A stretch of 34,169 nt of DNA from Gammaproteobacteria bacterium (GTDB lineage: Bacteria; Pseudomonadota; Gammaproteobacteria; Burkholderiales; Sulfuricellaceae): NCBI GenBank assembly GCA_018823025.1, contig JAHJJI010000093.1, positions 1 through 34,169 on the forward strand, written 5' to 3'. This document shows positions 10,363 to 19,656 of the stretch, piece after piece. Under the pieces are notes generated by a model. The model saw only the letters and a program-made list of their open reading frames with translations, was not told the origin of the DNA and made no database searches. The first letter of the stretch is position 1. Each line of letters begins with the position of its first letter. The position numbers and the translations under genes were made by a program.

Positions 10363-10385
10363 AAAACCCGCACAAGGCGGGTTTT
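10363..10385. terminator. Rho-independent terminator
   Basis: AAAACCCGC, a 5-nt loop, then GCGGGTTTT. On the minus strand the stem is followed by seven T, ending the glc operon just past the aminotransferase stop. On the plus strand it can also stop transcription from the tlpA-like pair. Confidence 0.85.
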
Positions 10386-10405
10386 GTTTGCAGTCCATGC
10401 ATGGC

Positions 10406-11587
10406 TCAACCAGCCAACACCTTTTGCGCAGCATCCACTGCGACACCGCGTTTGACAGGGGCTTTGGCGCGTCCGAGCGCATCGTCCAGCGCAGCGAGGC
10501 ACACCAGTATGTTGCGAGGATTCGAGGCGTGCCCCATCAAGCCGATACGCCATACCTTGCCGGCCATCGCGCCCAGGCCAGCACCGATCTCCAGTTGATA
10601 ATCATTGAGCAGGATATTGCGCACTGCAACCTCATCCACACCGTCCGGTATGCTGATCGCGTTCAATTGCGGCAGGCGATCTGTTACCGGCACGACGAAA
10701 TTCAGCCCCATCGCTTCCAGACCCGCGCGTAGCGCGAGATGGTTTTTCTGGTGACGCGCCCAGGAATTTTCCAGACCCTCTTCCTGCAAGATCACCAGCG
10801 CTTCGTGCAAGCCGTATAGCGAGTTGATCGGCGCAGTGTGGTGATAAGCGCGTTTGGCGGCTCCGCCCCAGTAGCCCATGACCAGATTCAAGTCCATGAA
10901 CCAGCTTTGAACGGGTGATTTCCGACTCTTGATTTTTTCCAATGCACGGGTGCTGAAGCTCACCGGCGATAGCCCGGGGGTGCACGATAGACACTTCTGT
11001 GTGCCGGAATAGATCGCATCGACCATCCATTCATCCACCTTGAGCGGCGAGCCACCCAGTGAAGTCACTGCGTCCACGATAGCCAGGCAGTTGTGTTGGT
11101 GTGCAATCTCAACCAGCGTTTTTGCATCTGACAGCGCGCCAGTAGAGGTTTCGGCGTGAACAAAGGCGACGATCCTGGCGTCTGGATTGGCTTTGAGTGC
11201 ATCTTCCAGCTTTTGCGGGTCAACCGCGCGTCCCCAATCGTCCTGCACCATCACTGCGATACCACCGCAACGCTCGACGTTTTCTTTCATGCGCCCGCCA
11301 AACACGCCATTCTGGCACACGATAACCTTGTCACCGGGTTCAACCAGATTGACGAAGCAGGTTTCCATACCTGCGGAACCTGGTGCGGAAACCGGCATGG
11401 TCAATTCGTTTTCCGTTTTAAATGCGTATTTCAGCAGAGCCTTCATCTCATCCATCATGGTCACGAATACAGGATCGAGATGGCCAATGGTGGGGCGTGC
11501 CATCGCAGCCAGCACCCGTGGGCTGACATCGGAGGGGCCTGGGCCCATCAGTATGCGTTGAGGGGGATGAAATGATTTGATCGCCAT
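10406..11587 (-). CDS. Serine/alanine-glyoxylate aminotransferase (class V, PLP)
   Basis: 393 residues, normal for the class V aminotransferase family. The start MAIKSFHPPQRILMGPGPSDV, the substrate/PLP loop SAPGSAGMET, the VDAVTSLGG aspartate region and the Schiff-base lysine K198 in SGTQKCLS are all present. It transfers an amino group from Ser or Ala to glyoxylate, giving glycine. ATG 11587 follows AGGAAACAGC. It lies 28 nt after glcF and is the last gene of the glcDEF cluster, so glyoxylate made from glycolate would be aminated directly. Whether serine or alanine is the preferred donor cannot be told from sequence by eye. A terminator follows at 10363-10385. Confidence 0.9.
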   Translation of the reverse strand: MAIKSFHPPQRILMGPGPSDVSPRVLAAMARPTIGHLDPVFVTMMDEMKALLKYAFKTENELTMPVSAPGSAGMETCFVNLVEPGDKVIVCQNGVFGGRMKENVERCGGIAVMVQDDWGRAVDPQKLEDALKANPDARIVAFVHAETSTGALSDAKTLVEIAHQHNCLAIVDAVTSLGGSPLKVDEWMVDAIYSGTQKCLSCTPGLSPVSFSTRALEKIKSRKSPVQSWFMDLNLVMGYWGGAAKRAYHHTAPINSLYGLHEALVILQEEGLENSWARHQKNHLALRAGLEAMGLNFVVPVTDRLPQLNAISIPDGVDEVAVRNILLNDYQLEIGAGLGAMAGKVWRIGLMGHASNPRNILVCLAALDDALGRAKAPVKRGVAVDAAQKVLAG

Positions 11588-11615
11588 GCTGTTTCCTTTT
11601 CAGAGGTTAAAAAGT

Positions 11616-12839
11616 TTAGATTGAGGATTGAGGGTGTACCAGTAATTCGATCCAGTGCCGCACCGGCACCTTGCTGACGCTCTCCAGATGTAACTGGCAG
11701 CCAATATTGCTGGTGACAATCACATCGGGGTCAGCCTGCAGCAACGCTGTAATCTTTTGATTCAGCAGTTGTTGCGACAATACCGGCTGCAGCAGGGTAT
11801 AAGTACCCGCTGCACCACAGCACAGATGGCTGTCTGCAACCGACGTCAGCGTATAACCGCAATATTGCAGAATCTTTTCAACCTCGCCGCCCAGTTTCTG
11901 TCCGTGCTGCAGCGTGCAGGAAGACTGGCATGCAACGCGTCGCCCCTTTCCGATGCCGGCAAACAGGTCCAGATTTTCATTGCGCAGAATCTCGCTCAAA
12001 TCACGCGTGAGGGCGCTGATGCGAGCCGCCTTGGCAGCGTAAGCCGTGTCGTCCTTGAGTGCGTGCCCATACTCCTTCACCATCACGCCGCAGCCGCTCG
12101 CGGTCATCACGATGGCTTCAATTCCTTGCTCGACATAAGGCCACCACGCATCGATGTTGCGGCGCATCATGTCTCGCGCGCTATCGGCTGCCGCCAAATG
12201 CTGGTGCATGGCGCCGCAGCAACCGGCCTGGGGCGCGCTGACCAGACCAATACCGAGCTTATCCAGCACACGTGCAGCAGCCGCATTGGTTGTCGGGGCC
12301 GCCAACGGCTGCACGCATCCCTCCAGCACCAGCATCAGGCGTTGATTCTGCGTTTGAGGGCGTGGCAGGGGTTTGCGCGCACGCGGTAGTTTGTGGCGCA
12401 GCATTGCCGGCAACAGCGGACGCGCAAGCCTGCCCAAGGCAAATGCCACGCGTAAGCGAGAGGTGTAAGGCAATACGCCCAACAACACGTGCCGCACGAT
12501 ATTGGCCCACAGCAAGCGTGGCGAACGTTTTTCGATCTCCTGGCGCCCGATATCAATGAGACGACCAAACTGCACGCCGGATGGGCAGGTGGTTTCGCAG
12601 GAGCGGCAGGTCAGGCAGCGATCCAGATGCAAACGTGTCCTGGCGCTGGATTGATTGCCTTCCAGCATTTCCTTGATCAGATAAATCCGTCCGCGTGGTC
12701 CATCCAGTTCGGAACCCAGCAACTGATAAGTGGGGCAGGTGGCGTTGCAAAACCCGCAATGCACGCAGGCACGCAAAATCGCGTCGGCTTCGGCAATTTC
12801 TGCGCGCTGCAAAAAACTGTGATCGATTGCGGTTTGCAT
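11616..12839 (-). CDS. glcF: Glycolate oxidase iron-sulfur subunit GlcF
   Basis: 407 residues from ATG 12839, the same length as E. coli GlcF; an upstream extension would run into glcE. Two 4Fe-4S motifs are intact: C25-C28-C31-C35 and C75-C78-C81-C85, each ending in Cys-Pro. Two CCG domains follow, with AGCCGAMHQH and HLCCGAAGTY. GlcF passes electrons from the flavin subunits GlcD and GlcE to the quinone pool at the inner membrane. It begins 4 nt after the glcE stop, consistent with translational coupling. No residue looks out of place. Confidence 0.96.
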   Translation of the reverse strand: MQTAIDHSFLQRAEIAEADAILRACVHCGFCNATCPTYQLLGSELDGPRGRIYLIKEMLEGNQSSARTRLHLDRCLTCRSCETTCPSGVQFGRLIDIGRQEIEKRSPRLLWANIVRHVLLGVLPYTSRLRVAFALGRLARPLLPAMLRHKLPRARKPLPRPQTQNQRLMLVLEGCVQPLAAPTTNAAAARVLDKLGIGLVSAPQAGCCGAMHQHLAAADSARDMMRRNIDAWWPYVEQGIEAIVMTASGCGVMVKEYGHALKDDTAYAAKAARISALTRDLSEILRNENLDLFAGIGKGRRVACQSSCTLQHGQKLGGEVEKILQYCGYTLTSVADSHLCCGAAGTYTLLQPVLSQQLLNQKITALLQADPDVIVTSNIGCQLHLESVSKVPVRHWIELLVHPQSSI

Positions 12840-12843
12840 GATC

Positions 12844-13908
12844 TTATAGCCCAGAATACAGACGCCCGGGATTAAAAATCCGGTGCGGGTCAAAGCTGTT
12901 TTTCAGGCGTTGATGGATGGTGAACAGCGCGGCAGACAGGGGTTGAAACACTGCCGCGTCCTGCACAGAAGCCCGAAACTGGCTGACATGCCCGCCAGCA
13001 GCAGCAACGCTTTCACGAATCACGGCGACAGGCTCATCGCTCACTAGCCAGCGCTGCGCACCACCCCAATCCAGCAGCCAGCTTCCCGCTATCGGCAGGG
13101 GCGGTGTGGCAGGCTTCACCAGCACGCGATACAGCGGCTTGCTGCTCTTGAAAAAGGACAGTTGGTGTTCGCGTAGCGCCAGCCAGAAAGGGGCGGATTT
13201 TTCAAGGGTCTCTCCCCCCAACTGTTTCTGTGCGTGCCTGACGGCCTGCTCGCTTCCGGCCAGACGCACATAGCAATGTCCGGAGTGATAACAGGCTGCA
13301 TCCACCGGCACAGGTTGCGACAACAGATGACTCATCTGGTTGATCGCCTCGGTCTGTGGGCATTCATGGATTACGGTAAGGCTGGAGGCGGGACGGGGCA
13401 AGACTTTCAAGCTGATTTCCAGCAGCACGCCCAGAGTGCCATACGCTCCGACCATCAGTCGCGAGACATCGTATCCCGCCACATTTTTCATGACCTGTCC
13501 GCCGAAGCGCAGCAACTCGCCCTTGCCATTGATCAGCTTGCACCCCAGTACCGCATCGCGCGCGGCCCCGGCATAAGGACGGCGCGGGCCGGACAGGCCA
13601 CAAGCGAGGGTGCCGCCCAGAGTGGCGTTTTCACCAAAATGCGGCGGCTCGAAGGTCAGCATCTGGCTTGCCTCGGCCAATGCGCTTTCAATCTCTGCCA
13701 GAGGCGTGCCCGACCGGGCTGTCAGCACCAGCTCGCGCGGGTCATATTCGATCATGCCGCGATGTTCTGACAGTGACAGCACTTCGCCGTCCGCTACGCG
13801 CCCCAGAAAATGTTTGCTGTTGCTGCCGCGGATATTCAGTGCCGTACCTGCATGGATGGCGTTGTTTACTTGTTGCTGCAGTGCTGCGCTTCTATCCATG
13901 TCAGCCAT
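12844..13908 (-). CDS. glcE: Glycolate oxidase FAD-binding subunit GlcE
   Basis: 354 residues. This is the shorter flavin subunit with a PCMH-type FAD domain: IRGSNSKHFLG, GTLACGLSGPRRPY and FGGQVMKNVAGYDVSRLM all match GlcE. The C-terminus ends with the family motif FNPGRLYSGL. GlcE works with GlcD and GlcF in oxidation of glycolate to glyoxylate; all three subunits are needed for activity in E. coli. The ATG at 13908 shares one base with the glcD stop (TGATG); ATG 13899 is an alternative with three fewer residues. Confidence 0.96.
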   Translation of the reverse strand: MADMDRSAALQQQVNNAIHAGTALNIRGSNSKHFLGRVADGEVLSLSEHRGMIEYDPRELVLTARSGTPLAEIESALAEASQMLTFEPPHFGENATLGGTLACGLSGPRRPYAGAARDAVLGCKLINGKGELLRFGGQVMKNVAGYDVSRLMVGAYGTLGVLLEISLKVLPRPASSLTVIHECPQTEAINQMSHLLSQPVPVDAACYHSGHCYVRLAGSEQAVRHAQKQLGGETLEKSAPFWLALREHQLSFFKSSKPLYRVLVKPATPPLPIAGSWLLDWGGAQRWLVSDEPVAVIRESVAAAGGHVSQFRASVQDAAVFQPLSAALFTIHQRLKNSFDPHRIFNPGRLYSGL

Positions 13909-15398
13909 CAGAAGCGATCCAGTTCAGGGTGAGGAAGCTGGCCATGATGCACATGCATGGCGCCCAATTCAGCACAGCGGTGCAGGGTGGGCACTGCCTT
14001 GCCCGGGTTGAGCAAGCCAGAAGGATCAAAGGCGGCCTTGACTGCATGGAACTGGCTGAGTTCGCCACTTTGGAACTGGATGCACATCTGGTCTATCTTT
14101 TCCATCCCGACGCCGTGTTCACCGGTGATCGTGCCACCGACCTCTACACATAACTGCAGGATGCGTCGACCAAATTCCTCTGTGCGCGCCAGCTCACCCG
14201 GCTTGTTGGCATCGAACAGAATCAGCGGATGCAGGTTGCCGTCACCGGCATGAAAGACATTGGCCACCGGCAGGCCATATTCCGCCGACCACTGACTGAT
14301 CTGACGCAATACCCGTGGCAGATGGCGGCGCGGGATGGTGCCATCCATGCAGTAGTAGTCCGGCGAAATGCGGCCCACTGCCGGAAAGGCCGATTTGCGT
14401 CCCTTCCAGAAAAGCTGCCGTTCGGCTTCATCCACAGCAGTGCGCACTTCGGTGGCACCACTCTGTGTCAGCACTTTGCGCACGGCCATTATGTATTCGG
14501 ATACTTCTGCATTCGTCCCATCCAATTCGCACAGCAGTATTGCTTCGGCATCGCGCGGGTAGCCCGCATGGGCAAAATCTTCAGCTGCCTGGATGGCGAG
14601 CTTGTCCATCATCTCCAGGCCCGCAGGAATAATGCCGGCAGCAATGATGGCACCGACGGCTTCACCGGCCTTCACCACATCATCAAAAGCGGCAAGGACA
14701 ACCTGCGCACGCTCCGGCCTGGCTAATAGTTTTACCGTCACCTCGACAATAATGCCCAGCATGCCTTCAGAACCCGTCATCAGGGCAAGCAGATCATAGC
14801 CTGGCGCATCCAGCGTTTCAGCACCGATAGTGAGGAGTTCCCCCTCCATGGTGACGACCTTCAGCATCAGGATGTTGTGTACGGTAAGGCCATACTTGAG
14901 GCAATGCACGCCACCGGAATTTTCTGCGACATTGCCGCCTATGGTGCAGGCAATTTGAGAGGAAGGATCAGGAGCGTAATACAGGCCATGCACGGCAACA
15001 GCTTCGGAAATGGCCAGATTGCGCACGCCCGGCTGCACCGTGGCCTGCGCATTCTGCGGATCGATATTCAGAATTTTCTTGAATTTGGCCAGACTAACCA
15101 ACACGCCATCACTCGATGGCAGCGCCCCACCGGACAGGCCAGTGCCCGCGCCACGCGCCACTACCGGCACCCGTAACTTATGACACAAACGCATGATGGC
15201 TTGCACCTGCGCGATTGTTTCCGGCAAAACCACGACCAGCGGCAAACGACGGTATACCGATAGCCCATCACACTCGAACGGGCGCAAATCCTCAGGGTCG
15301 GTCAAAACCAATGAAGCGGGTAGCAAAGAAAGAAGTCCTTTTAGCAGAACTTCTTGAGCGTGGGCATGCGGATTAATTGCGGTTTTTTCTGCCGTCAT
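13908..15398 (-). CDS. glcD: Glycolate oxidase subunit GlcD
   Basis: 496 residues, catalytic flavoprotein subunit. The FAD-binding PCMH domain (about 50-230) has RGAGTGLSGGALP and GGNVAENSGGVHCLKYG. The FAD-oxidase C domain carries NVFHAGDGNLHPL and GGTITGEHGVGMEK, with the metal/substrate histidines. It oxidises glycolate (or D-lactate) to glyoxylate. It is the first gene of the glcD-glcE-glcF-aminotransferase operon, divergent from nadC. ATG 15398 has only a weak upstream purine run (ATAGGC). In an organism fixing CO2 by the Calvin cycle this operon would recycle phosphoglycolate made by RubisCO oxygenation; no RubisCO gene is in the window, so that is inference. Confidence 0.96.
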   Translation of the reverse strand: MTAEKTAINPHAHAQEVLLKGLLSLLPASLVLTDPEDLRPFECDGLSVYRRLPLVVVLPETIAQVQAIMRLCHKLRVPVVARGAGTGLSGGALPSSDGVLVSLAKFKKILNIDPQNAQATVQPGVRNLAISEAVAVHGLYYAPDPSSQIACTIGGNVAENSGGVHCLKYGLTVHNILMLKVVTMEGELLTIGAETLDAPGYDLLALMTGSEGMLGIIVEVTVKLLARPERAQVVLAAFDDVVKAGEAVGAIIAAGIIPAGLEMMDKLAIQAAEDFAHAGYPRDAEAILLCELDGTNAEVSEYIMAVRKVLTQSGATEVRTAVDEAERQLFWKGRKSAFPAVGRISPDYYCMDGTIPRRHLPRVLRQISQWSAEYGLPVANVFHAGDGNLHPLILFDANKPGELARTEEFGRRILQLCVEVGGTITGEHGVGMEKIDQMCIQFQSGELSQFHAVKAAFDPSGLLNPGKAVPTLHRCAELGAMHVHHGQLPHPELDRF

Positions 15399-15630
15399 GC
15401 CTATAAATTAAGTAAATTAATCAGAATATTGATTTCATCAGAGTTTGAATAGAAAAACAACCTTGATGCTGCCATGGAAATAAATGCGCTGACGTACTCT
15501 GGACTTGAGGCAGTCCAGAAAAAACCTGCCCTGCTTGTCCAGCAGGCTGCGAAAATGACCGATAATGGAACCACTACGCAGATTAATCAGAGTGAACCGG
15601 GGTGAATAGTTTGGCAAAAAGGCTAGAAGC

Positions 15631-16467
15631 ATGGACTTGACTGCACACATCGAAAGCAACGTTGAGGCCTCATTGGCCGAGGATATCGGCAGTGGCGATC
15701 TGACCGCGCAACTGATCCCGACGGGGCAAGAGGCACGCGCCACGATCATCAGCCGCGAAGCTGCAGTTCTTTGCGGCTCGGCCTGGTTCGAGGCCTGCTT
15801 CCGCAGGCTGGATGCCAAGGTGGAAATCAAATGGTTTGCCCGCGACGGCGAGGCTGTGGCTGCCGGGCAAACGCTGGCCGAAATCAGCGGCAACGCACGC
15901 GCCCTGCTCAGTGCCGAGAGACCGGCGCTGAATTTCCTGCAAACCCTGTCCGCTACCGCGACCGCAACGCGGCAATATGTCGATCTGATCAGAGATACTC
16001 ACGCCAAAATCATGGATACGCGCAAGACCCTGCCTGGCCTGCGAGTCGCACAGAAATACGCGGTCAAGTGCGGCGGCGGGAAAAACCAGCGAGTAGGGCT
16101 TTACGATGGCATCCTGATCAAGGAAAACCACATCATGGCAGCTGGCGGCATTCGCGAGGCACTGACACAGGCTGCGAACATTGCCACAGCGGGGATATCG
16201 ATACAGATCGAGGTGGAAAATCTGGACGAACTGGAGCAGGCGCTGGCAGCAGGGGCGAAATTGATCCTGCTCGACAACTTCAACCTGGAAAGCCTGCGCG
16301 CGGCGGTAAAGCTGGCCGGCACCAGGGCCAAACTGGAGGCCTCCGGCGGCATCACCCTGGAAACCGTGCGTGCCGTGGCCGATACCGGCGTTCACCGGAT
16401 CTCAGTCGGCAACCTGACCAAGGACATCAAGGCGGTGGATTTGTCGATGCGCTTCGGAACACGCTAA
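15631..16467 (+). CDS. nadC: Nicotinate-nucleotide pyrophosphorylase (carboxylating)
   Basis: 278 residues, normal for NadC. It converts quinolinate and PRPP to nicotinate mononucleotide, CO2 and PPi in de novo NAD synthesis. The N-terminal LAEDIGSGDLTA, the SAERPALNFLQTLS helix, the MDTRKTLPGLRVAQKYAV active-site loop, GGGKNQRVGLYDGILIKENH and EASGGITLETV are all intact. The ATG at 15631 is preceded by an AGAAG purine run. It is divergent from glcD (232-bp spacer) and convergent with the AEC permease, with the two stops one base apart. No other nad gene is nearby. Confidence 0.97.
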   Translation: MDLTAHIESNVEASLAEDIGSGDLTAQLIPTGQEARATIISREAAVLCGSAWFEACFRRLDAKVEIKWFARDGEAVAAGQTLAEISGNARALLSAERPALNFLQTLSATATATRQYVDLIRDTHAKIMDTRKTLPGLRVAQKYAVKCGGGKNQRVGLYDGILIKENHIMAAGGIREALTQAANIATAGISIQIEVENLDELEQALAAGAKLILLDNFNLESLRAAVKLAGTRAKLEASGGITLETVRAVADTGVHRISVGNLTKDIKAVDLSMRFGTR

Positions 16468-16468
16468 A

Positions 16469-17374
16469 TCATACCCCCCGCAATACCCACCACCAGGCGG
16501 TCAGCGTAAAAAATGACAGGGCTATCCCCACCGCCACCATCAGACTGACGAGAGGCGGGTCGAGATCATGTTCGATCGCCACGATCGCTCCGGTAATCAT
16601 CGGCGCCATGGCGGCCTCGAACAGCGTTACTTGCGTCACCAGTCCGTGTCCACCGAGCGCGCCCACCAACAGGAAATACAGCAGCAGCGGCGCAAGAAAC
16701 AGCTTGAACATCAGCCCCAGGGCCAAGTTGCGACCGTTGCCTGCCAAATGCCCCAGCTGCAACTGAAAACCCACCGACACCAGCGCGAGTGGTGCCAGAG
16801 TATCGCCAAGACGCTTCAGGACAGCCGAAAACCATAACGGGTAATCCACCGGGATCAGAACCACTGCGACCACCAATGCGATGAAAGGCGGAAACAGCAC
16901 GATTTTGCGTGCGATGGTTCGGGCGTCCGGCGCACCGGAGGAATACAGGCCGGCAACAATGATCCCGACTGTGGACAGAGCCAGGAAAGAGCCCAGTTGG
17001 TCGGCAATGATCCCGGTTGCAATGCCCTCATGCCCGTAAAAAGTTTCGATCATGGGCAGGCCGATAAATGAGGTGTTGCCCAGCCCCCCGGTGAGCATCA
17101 AGGCACCGACAGTCGCGCGCGGCAACTTGAGCACGCGTCCGGCCATCCAGAAGAACCCGGCGCCCATAGCAAATAGTATCCAGGGCATGGCGGCCGCATA
17201 CGCTAGCTCGCGCGTGAAATGGATATCATGAATGTAGAGCAGAACCAGCGCCGGCAGGGAGATGTGAATGATGAAGCTGTTCAGCGCAGAAGGCGCGCTC
17301 TCCGGCAGGCGCCCGGCACGGCGCAACAACACGCCGAGTACAAAACAGATAACCAGCAGAATCAGGTTGGACAT
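16469..17374 (-). CDS. AEC-family (auxin efflux carrier type) transporter
   Basis: 301 residues from ATG 17374, chosen since it opens directly on the first membrane helix; the frame also allows ATG 17428. About ten hydrophobic segments are visible in two halves, with a longer polar loop in the middle (about 160-175), the usual AEC layout. The early ISLPALVLLYIHDI and the GLGNTSFIGLPM motif are typical of the family, whose bacterial members export or import small carboxylic acids such as malate. The substrate is unknown. It is not in an operon: nadC is convergent and the SIMPL-domain gene is divergent. Confidence 0.85.
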   Translation of the reverse strand: MSNLILLVICFVLGVLLRRAGRLPESAPSALNSFIIHISLPALVLLYIHDIHFTRELAYAAAMPWILFAMGAGFFWMAGRVLKLPRATVGALMLTGGLGNTSFIGLPMIETFYGHEGIATGIIADQLGSFLALSTVGIIVAGLYSSGAPDARTIARKIVLFPPFIALVVAVVLIPVDYPLWFSAVLKRLGDTLAPLALVSVGFQLQLGHLAGNGRNLALGLMFKLFLAPLLLYFLLVGALGGHGLVTQVTLFEAAMAPMITGAIVAIEHDLDPPLVSLMVAVGIALSFFTLTAWWWVLRGV

Positions 17375-17483
17375 GAGCAAATCACAAGCAGTACACAGTG
17401 CGTGTATTATCCCATAAGCAGATATCATTGCTCATGCACATTCTTTTAAAGTGCCGCTCTTATTCTCTAGCGAGGAAATCCTT

Positions 17484-18188
17484 ATGAATAGACTTGGACT
17501 TGCTCTTGCCACCCTGCTTATATCAACTCATGGTTTTTCTGCTGGAGCAGCCGACCACGCCAATATCAGCGCCGCGCCCACCGTCTCCCTCAGCGCAAGC
17601 GCCATGCGCACAGTGCAGAACGATAACGCCACTGCCCGACTGTTTGTAGAATTGGAAGATAGTGATGCCACCAAAGCTTCAGAAACTGTCACCGTTCAGG
17701 CCAACAAGGCCTATTCGCTACTCAAGAACTTTCCCGAGTTGAAGGTCAAAACAGCGGGCCATCAGGCTTACCCGATCTGGGACAAAAACCGCGTCACACG
17801 CTGGCGCGTGCGACATGAACTTCTGGTGGAAGCTGTTGATTTCAAAACACTGTCCAAGGCTATCGGCGCTGTCCAGCCCTATGCCCAGCTAGGAGGCATC
17901 CAGTTTTCCATATCCGGGAAATTGCGTGAAGCTACTGAAAGCCTGCTGATCCAGGAAGCTTCAACCGCATTCCAGAAACGTGCCGACCTGATACGCCAGT
18001 CGTTTGGCGCCAAGGCCTACCGCATCAAGGAAATTGCCGTGCAATCCGGGGAGCCATCGCGTATCGCCCCCATGTTCAGAGCTCAAATGGCAGCCGCCGG
18101 AGCGGAACACAGCCCGCCGGCTCTGGAAGGTGGCGGCAATGAAATCAGCCTGACGATTTCCGGGAATGTGGAACTGACGATGCCTTGA
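17484..18188 (+). CDS. Secreted SIMPL-domain (DUF541) protein
   Basis: 234 residues. ATG 17484 follows GAGGAAATCCTT, a good ribosome site, so an earlier in-frame start at 17451 is rejected. The signal peptide is about 1-23 (GFSAGAA). The mature part follows the SIMPL/DUF541 pattern: an early beta strand (TVSLSASAMRTVQNDNATA), a long helix of alternating residues (ATKASETVTVQANKAYSLL), a second beta-rich unit and a final helix with KRADLIRQSFGAKAYRIKEI. Family members such as E. coli YggE are periplasmic and linked to oxidative stress; the molecular function is unknown. It stands alone, convergent with thrC. Confidence 0.85.
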   Translation: MNRLGLALATLLISTHGFSAGAADHANISAAPTVSLSASAMRTVQNDNATARLFVELEDSDATKASETVTVQANKAYSLLKNFPELKVKTAGHQAYPIWDKNRVTRWRVRHELLVEAVDFKTLSKAIGAVQPYAQLGGIQFSISGKLREATESLLIQEASTAFQKRADLIRQSFGAKAYRIKEIAVQSGEPSRIAPMFRAQMAAAGAEHSPPALEGGGNEISLTISGNVELTMP

Positions 18189-18217
18189 TTAAGTGAAGAA
18201 ACAGCAGTAAAAAAACC

Positions 18218-19621
18218 TCAACTCGCGTGGGCAACGATGAATCGCTTCACCGCTTCCGCATCAGCCGCCATGACTTCGAAGCGCTGCGGCAGGTTCTCTA
18301 TCCCCACCATATCGGCCGGGCGCTCAGGCTCGCAGCCCAGCGCTTCGCGAATGGTTTCCTCGAATTTGGCGGGCAATGCAGTTTCCAGGCATACCATCGG
18401 GATGCCTGCTTCACGGTGCTCCAGCCCAACCTTCACGCCGTCGGCGGTGTGAGTGTCGATCATCACGCCGTACTTCTGGTGCATGTGGCGTATGGTTTCC
18501 AGCCGGTTGGCATGGCTGCTGGAGCCGGATTCGAAGCCAAATTCCCTGACTCTGGCGAAATACGGCGTTTTCGAAAGATCGAAGCTGCCGCCCGCGTCCA
18601 CTTCCTTCCATAGCTCGTTCACGATGGCCGGATCGCGCCCGACCAGATCGTAAACAAAGCGCTCGAAGTTGGACGCCTTGGAGATATCCATCGACGGGCT
18701 GCTGGTATGTTCGGTTTGCGGACGAGGACGATAAACGCCAGTGCGGAAGAACTCGTCGAGCACGTCGTTCTCGTTGGTTGCAACGATCAGTTTCTTGATC
18801 GGCAGGCCCATCTGGCGGGCGATGTGGCCGGCGCAGACATTGCCGAAATTGCCCGACGGCACGGAGAAAGACACTTCCTCGCCGTTGCTTTGGGTCACCG
18901 CGAAATAGGCCTTGAAATAGTACACTACCTGAGCCGTGACGCGCGCCCAGTTGATCGAGTTGACTGCGCCGATCTTGTGTTTGGCCTTGAAGTCGAGGTC
19001 ATTGGAGACGGCCTTGACGATGTCCTGGCAATCGTCGAATACACCCTTCACGGCGATGTTGAAAATGTTCGGGTCCTGCAGGGAGAACATCTGGGCAGTC
19101 TGGAACGGACTCATCTTTCCCTGCGGCGAGAGCATGAAAACCTTGATGCCCCGCTTGCCACGCATGGCATATTCCGCCGCGCTACCGGTATCGCCAGAAG
19201 TCGCACCGAGGATGTTGATCTCGGAATTTTCCTTGGCCAGCACGTACTCGAACAAGTTGCCGAGCAACTGCATCGCCACATCCTTGAAAGCCAGCGTCGG
19301 ACCGTAAGACAGCCCGAGCAGGTGCAACCCCGGCTCCAGCGTTTTCACCGAGGTGATCTCGTCGCTGCGGAAAATCTCGGCGGTATAGGTCTTGTCGACG
19401 ATAGCTCTGAGGTCGGCGGCGGGAATGTCGTCTGCGAAGCGGCGTATCACCTCGAATGCCAGCTCGCGGTAGCTCATGCCGCGCATCGCGGCAAGCTCTT
19501 CCTTGCTGAATCGAGGATAAGCTTCGGAGATCGTCAAGCCGCCATCGGTAGCGAGGCCGCCGAGCAGGATTTCGGTGAAGGTCTTGGGCGGCATGCCACC
19601 GCGGGTGCTGAGGTATTTCAT
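18218..19621 (-). CDS. thrC: Threonine synthase
   Basis: 467 residues, the longer class of threonine synthase typical of proteobacteria. It turns O-phosphohomoserine into threonine using PLP. The PLP lysine is K113 in GPTLAFKDVAMQ, and the phosphate-binding and substrate loops GATSGDTGSAAEYAM and VPSGNFGNVCAGH are intact. ATG 19621 follows AGGAAGCGAGAAACT. It lies downstream of hom, separated by 147 bp that hold an 84-bp palindrome, so co-transcription is likely but may be modulated by that hairpin. No homoserine kinase gene is in the window. Confidence 0.97.
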   Translation of the reverse strand: MKYLSTRGGMPPKTFTEILLGGLATDGGLTISEAYPRFSKEELAAMRGMSYRELAFEVIRRFADDIPAADLRAIVDKTYTAEIFRSDEITSVKTLEPGLHLLGLSYGPTLAFKDVAMQLLGNLFEYVLAKENSEINILGATSGDTGSAAEYAMRGKRGIKVFMLSPQGKMSPFQTAQMFSLQDPNIFNIAVKGVFDDCQDIVKAVSNDLDFKAKHKIGAVNSINWARVTAQVVYYFKAYFAVTQSNGEEVSFSVPSGNFGNVCAGHIARQMGLPIKKLIVATNENDVLDEFFRTGVYRPRPQTEHTSSPSMDISKASNFERFVYDLVGRDPAIVNELWKEVDAGGSFDLSKTPYFARVREFGFESGSSSHANRLETIRHMHQKYGVMIDTHTADGVKVGLEHREAGIPMVCLETALPAKFEETIREALGCEPERPADMVGIENLPQRFEVMAADAEAVKRFIVAHAS

Positions 19622-19656
19622 AGTTTCTCGCTTCCTGGTTCCCTCCCTTTCAGTGC

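Noticed and set aside
15499-15524. Hairpin followed by A-tract as a terminator
   Set aside because: On the plus strand the stem is followed by A, not T; on the minus strand the T-run precedes the stem. It does not fit a rho-independent terminator in either direction.
15438-15893. 151-residue minus-strand open frame across the glcD-nadC spacer
   Set aside because: Most of it is antisense to nadC; the remainder has no recognisable domain.
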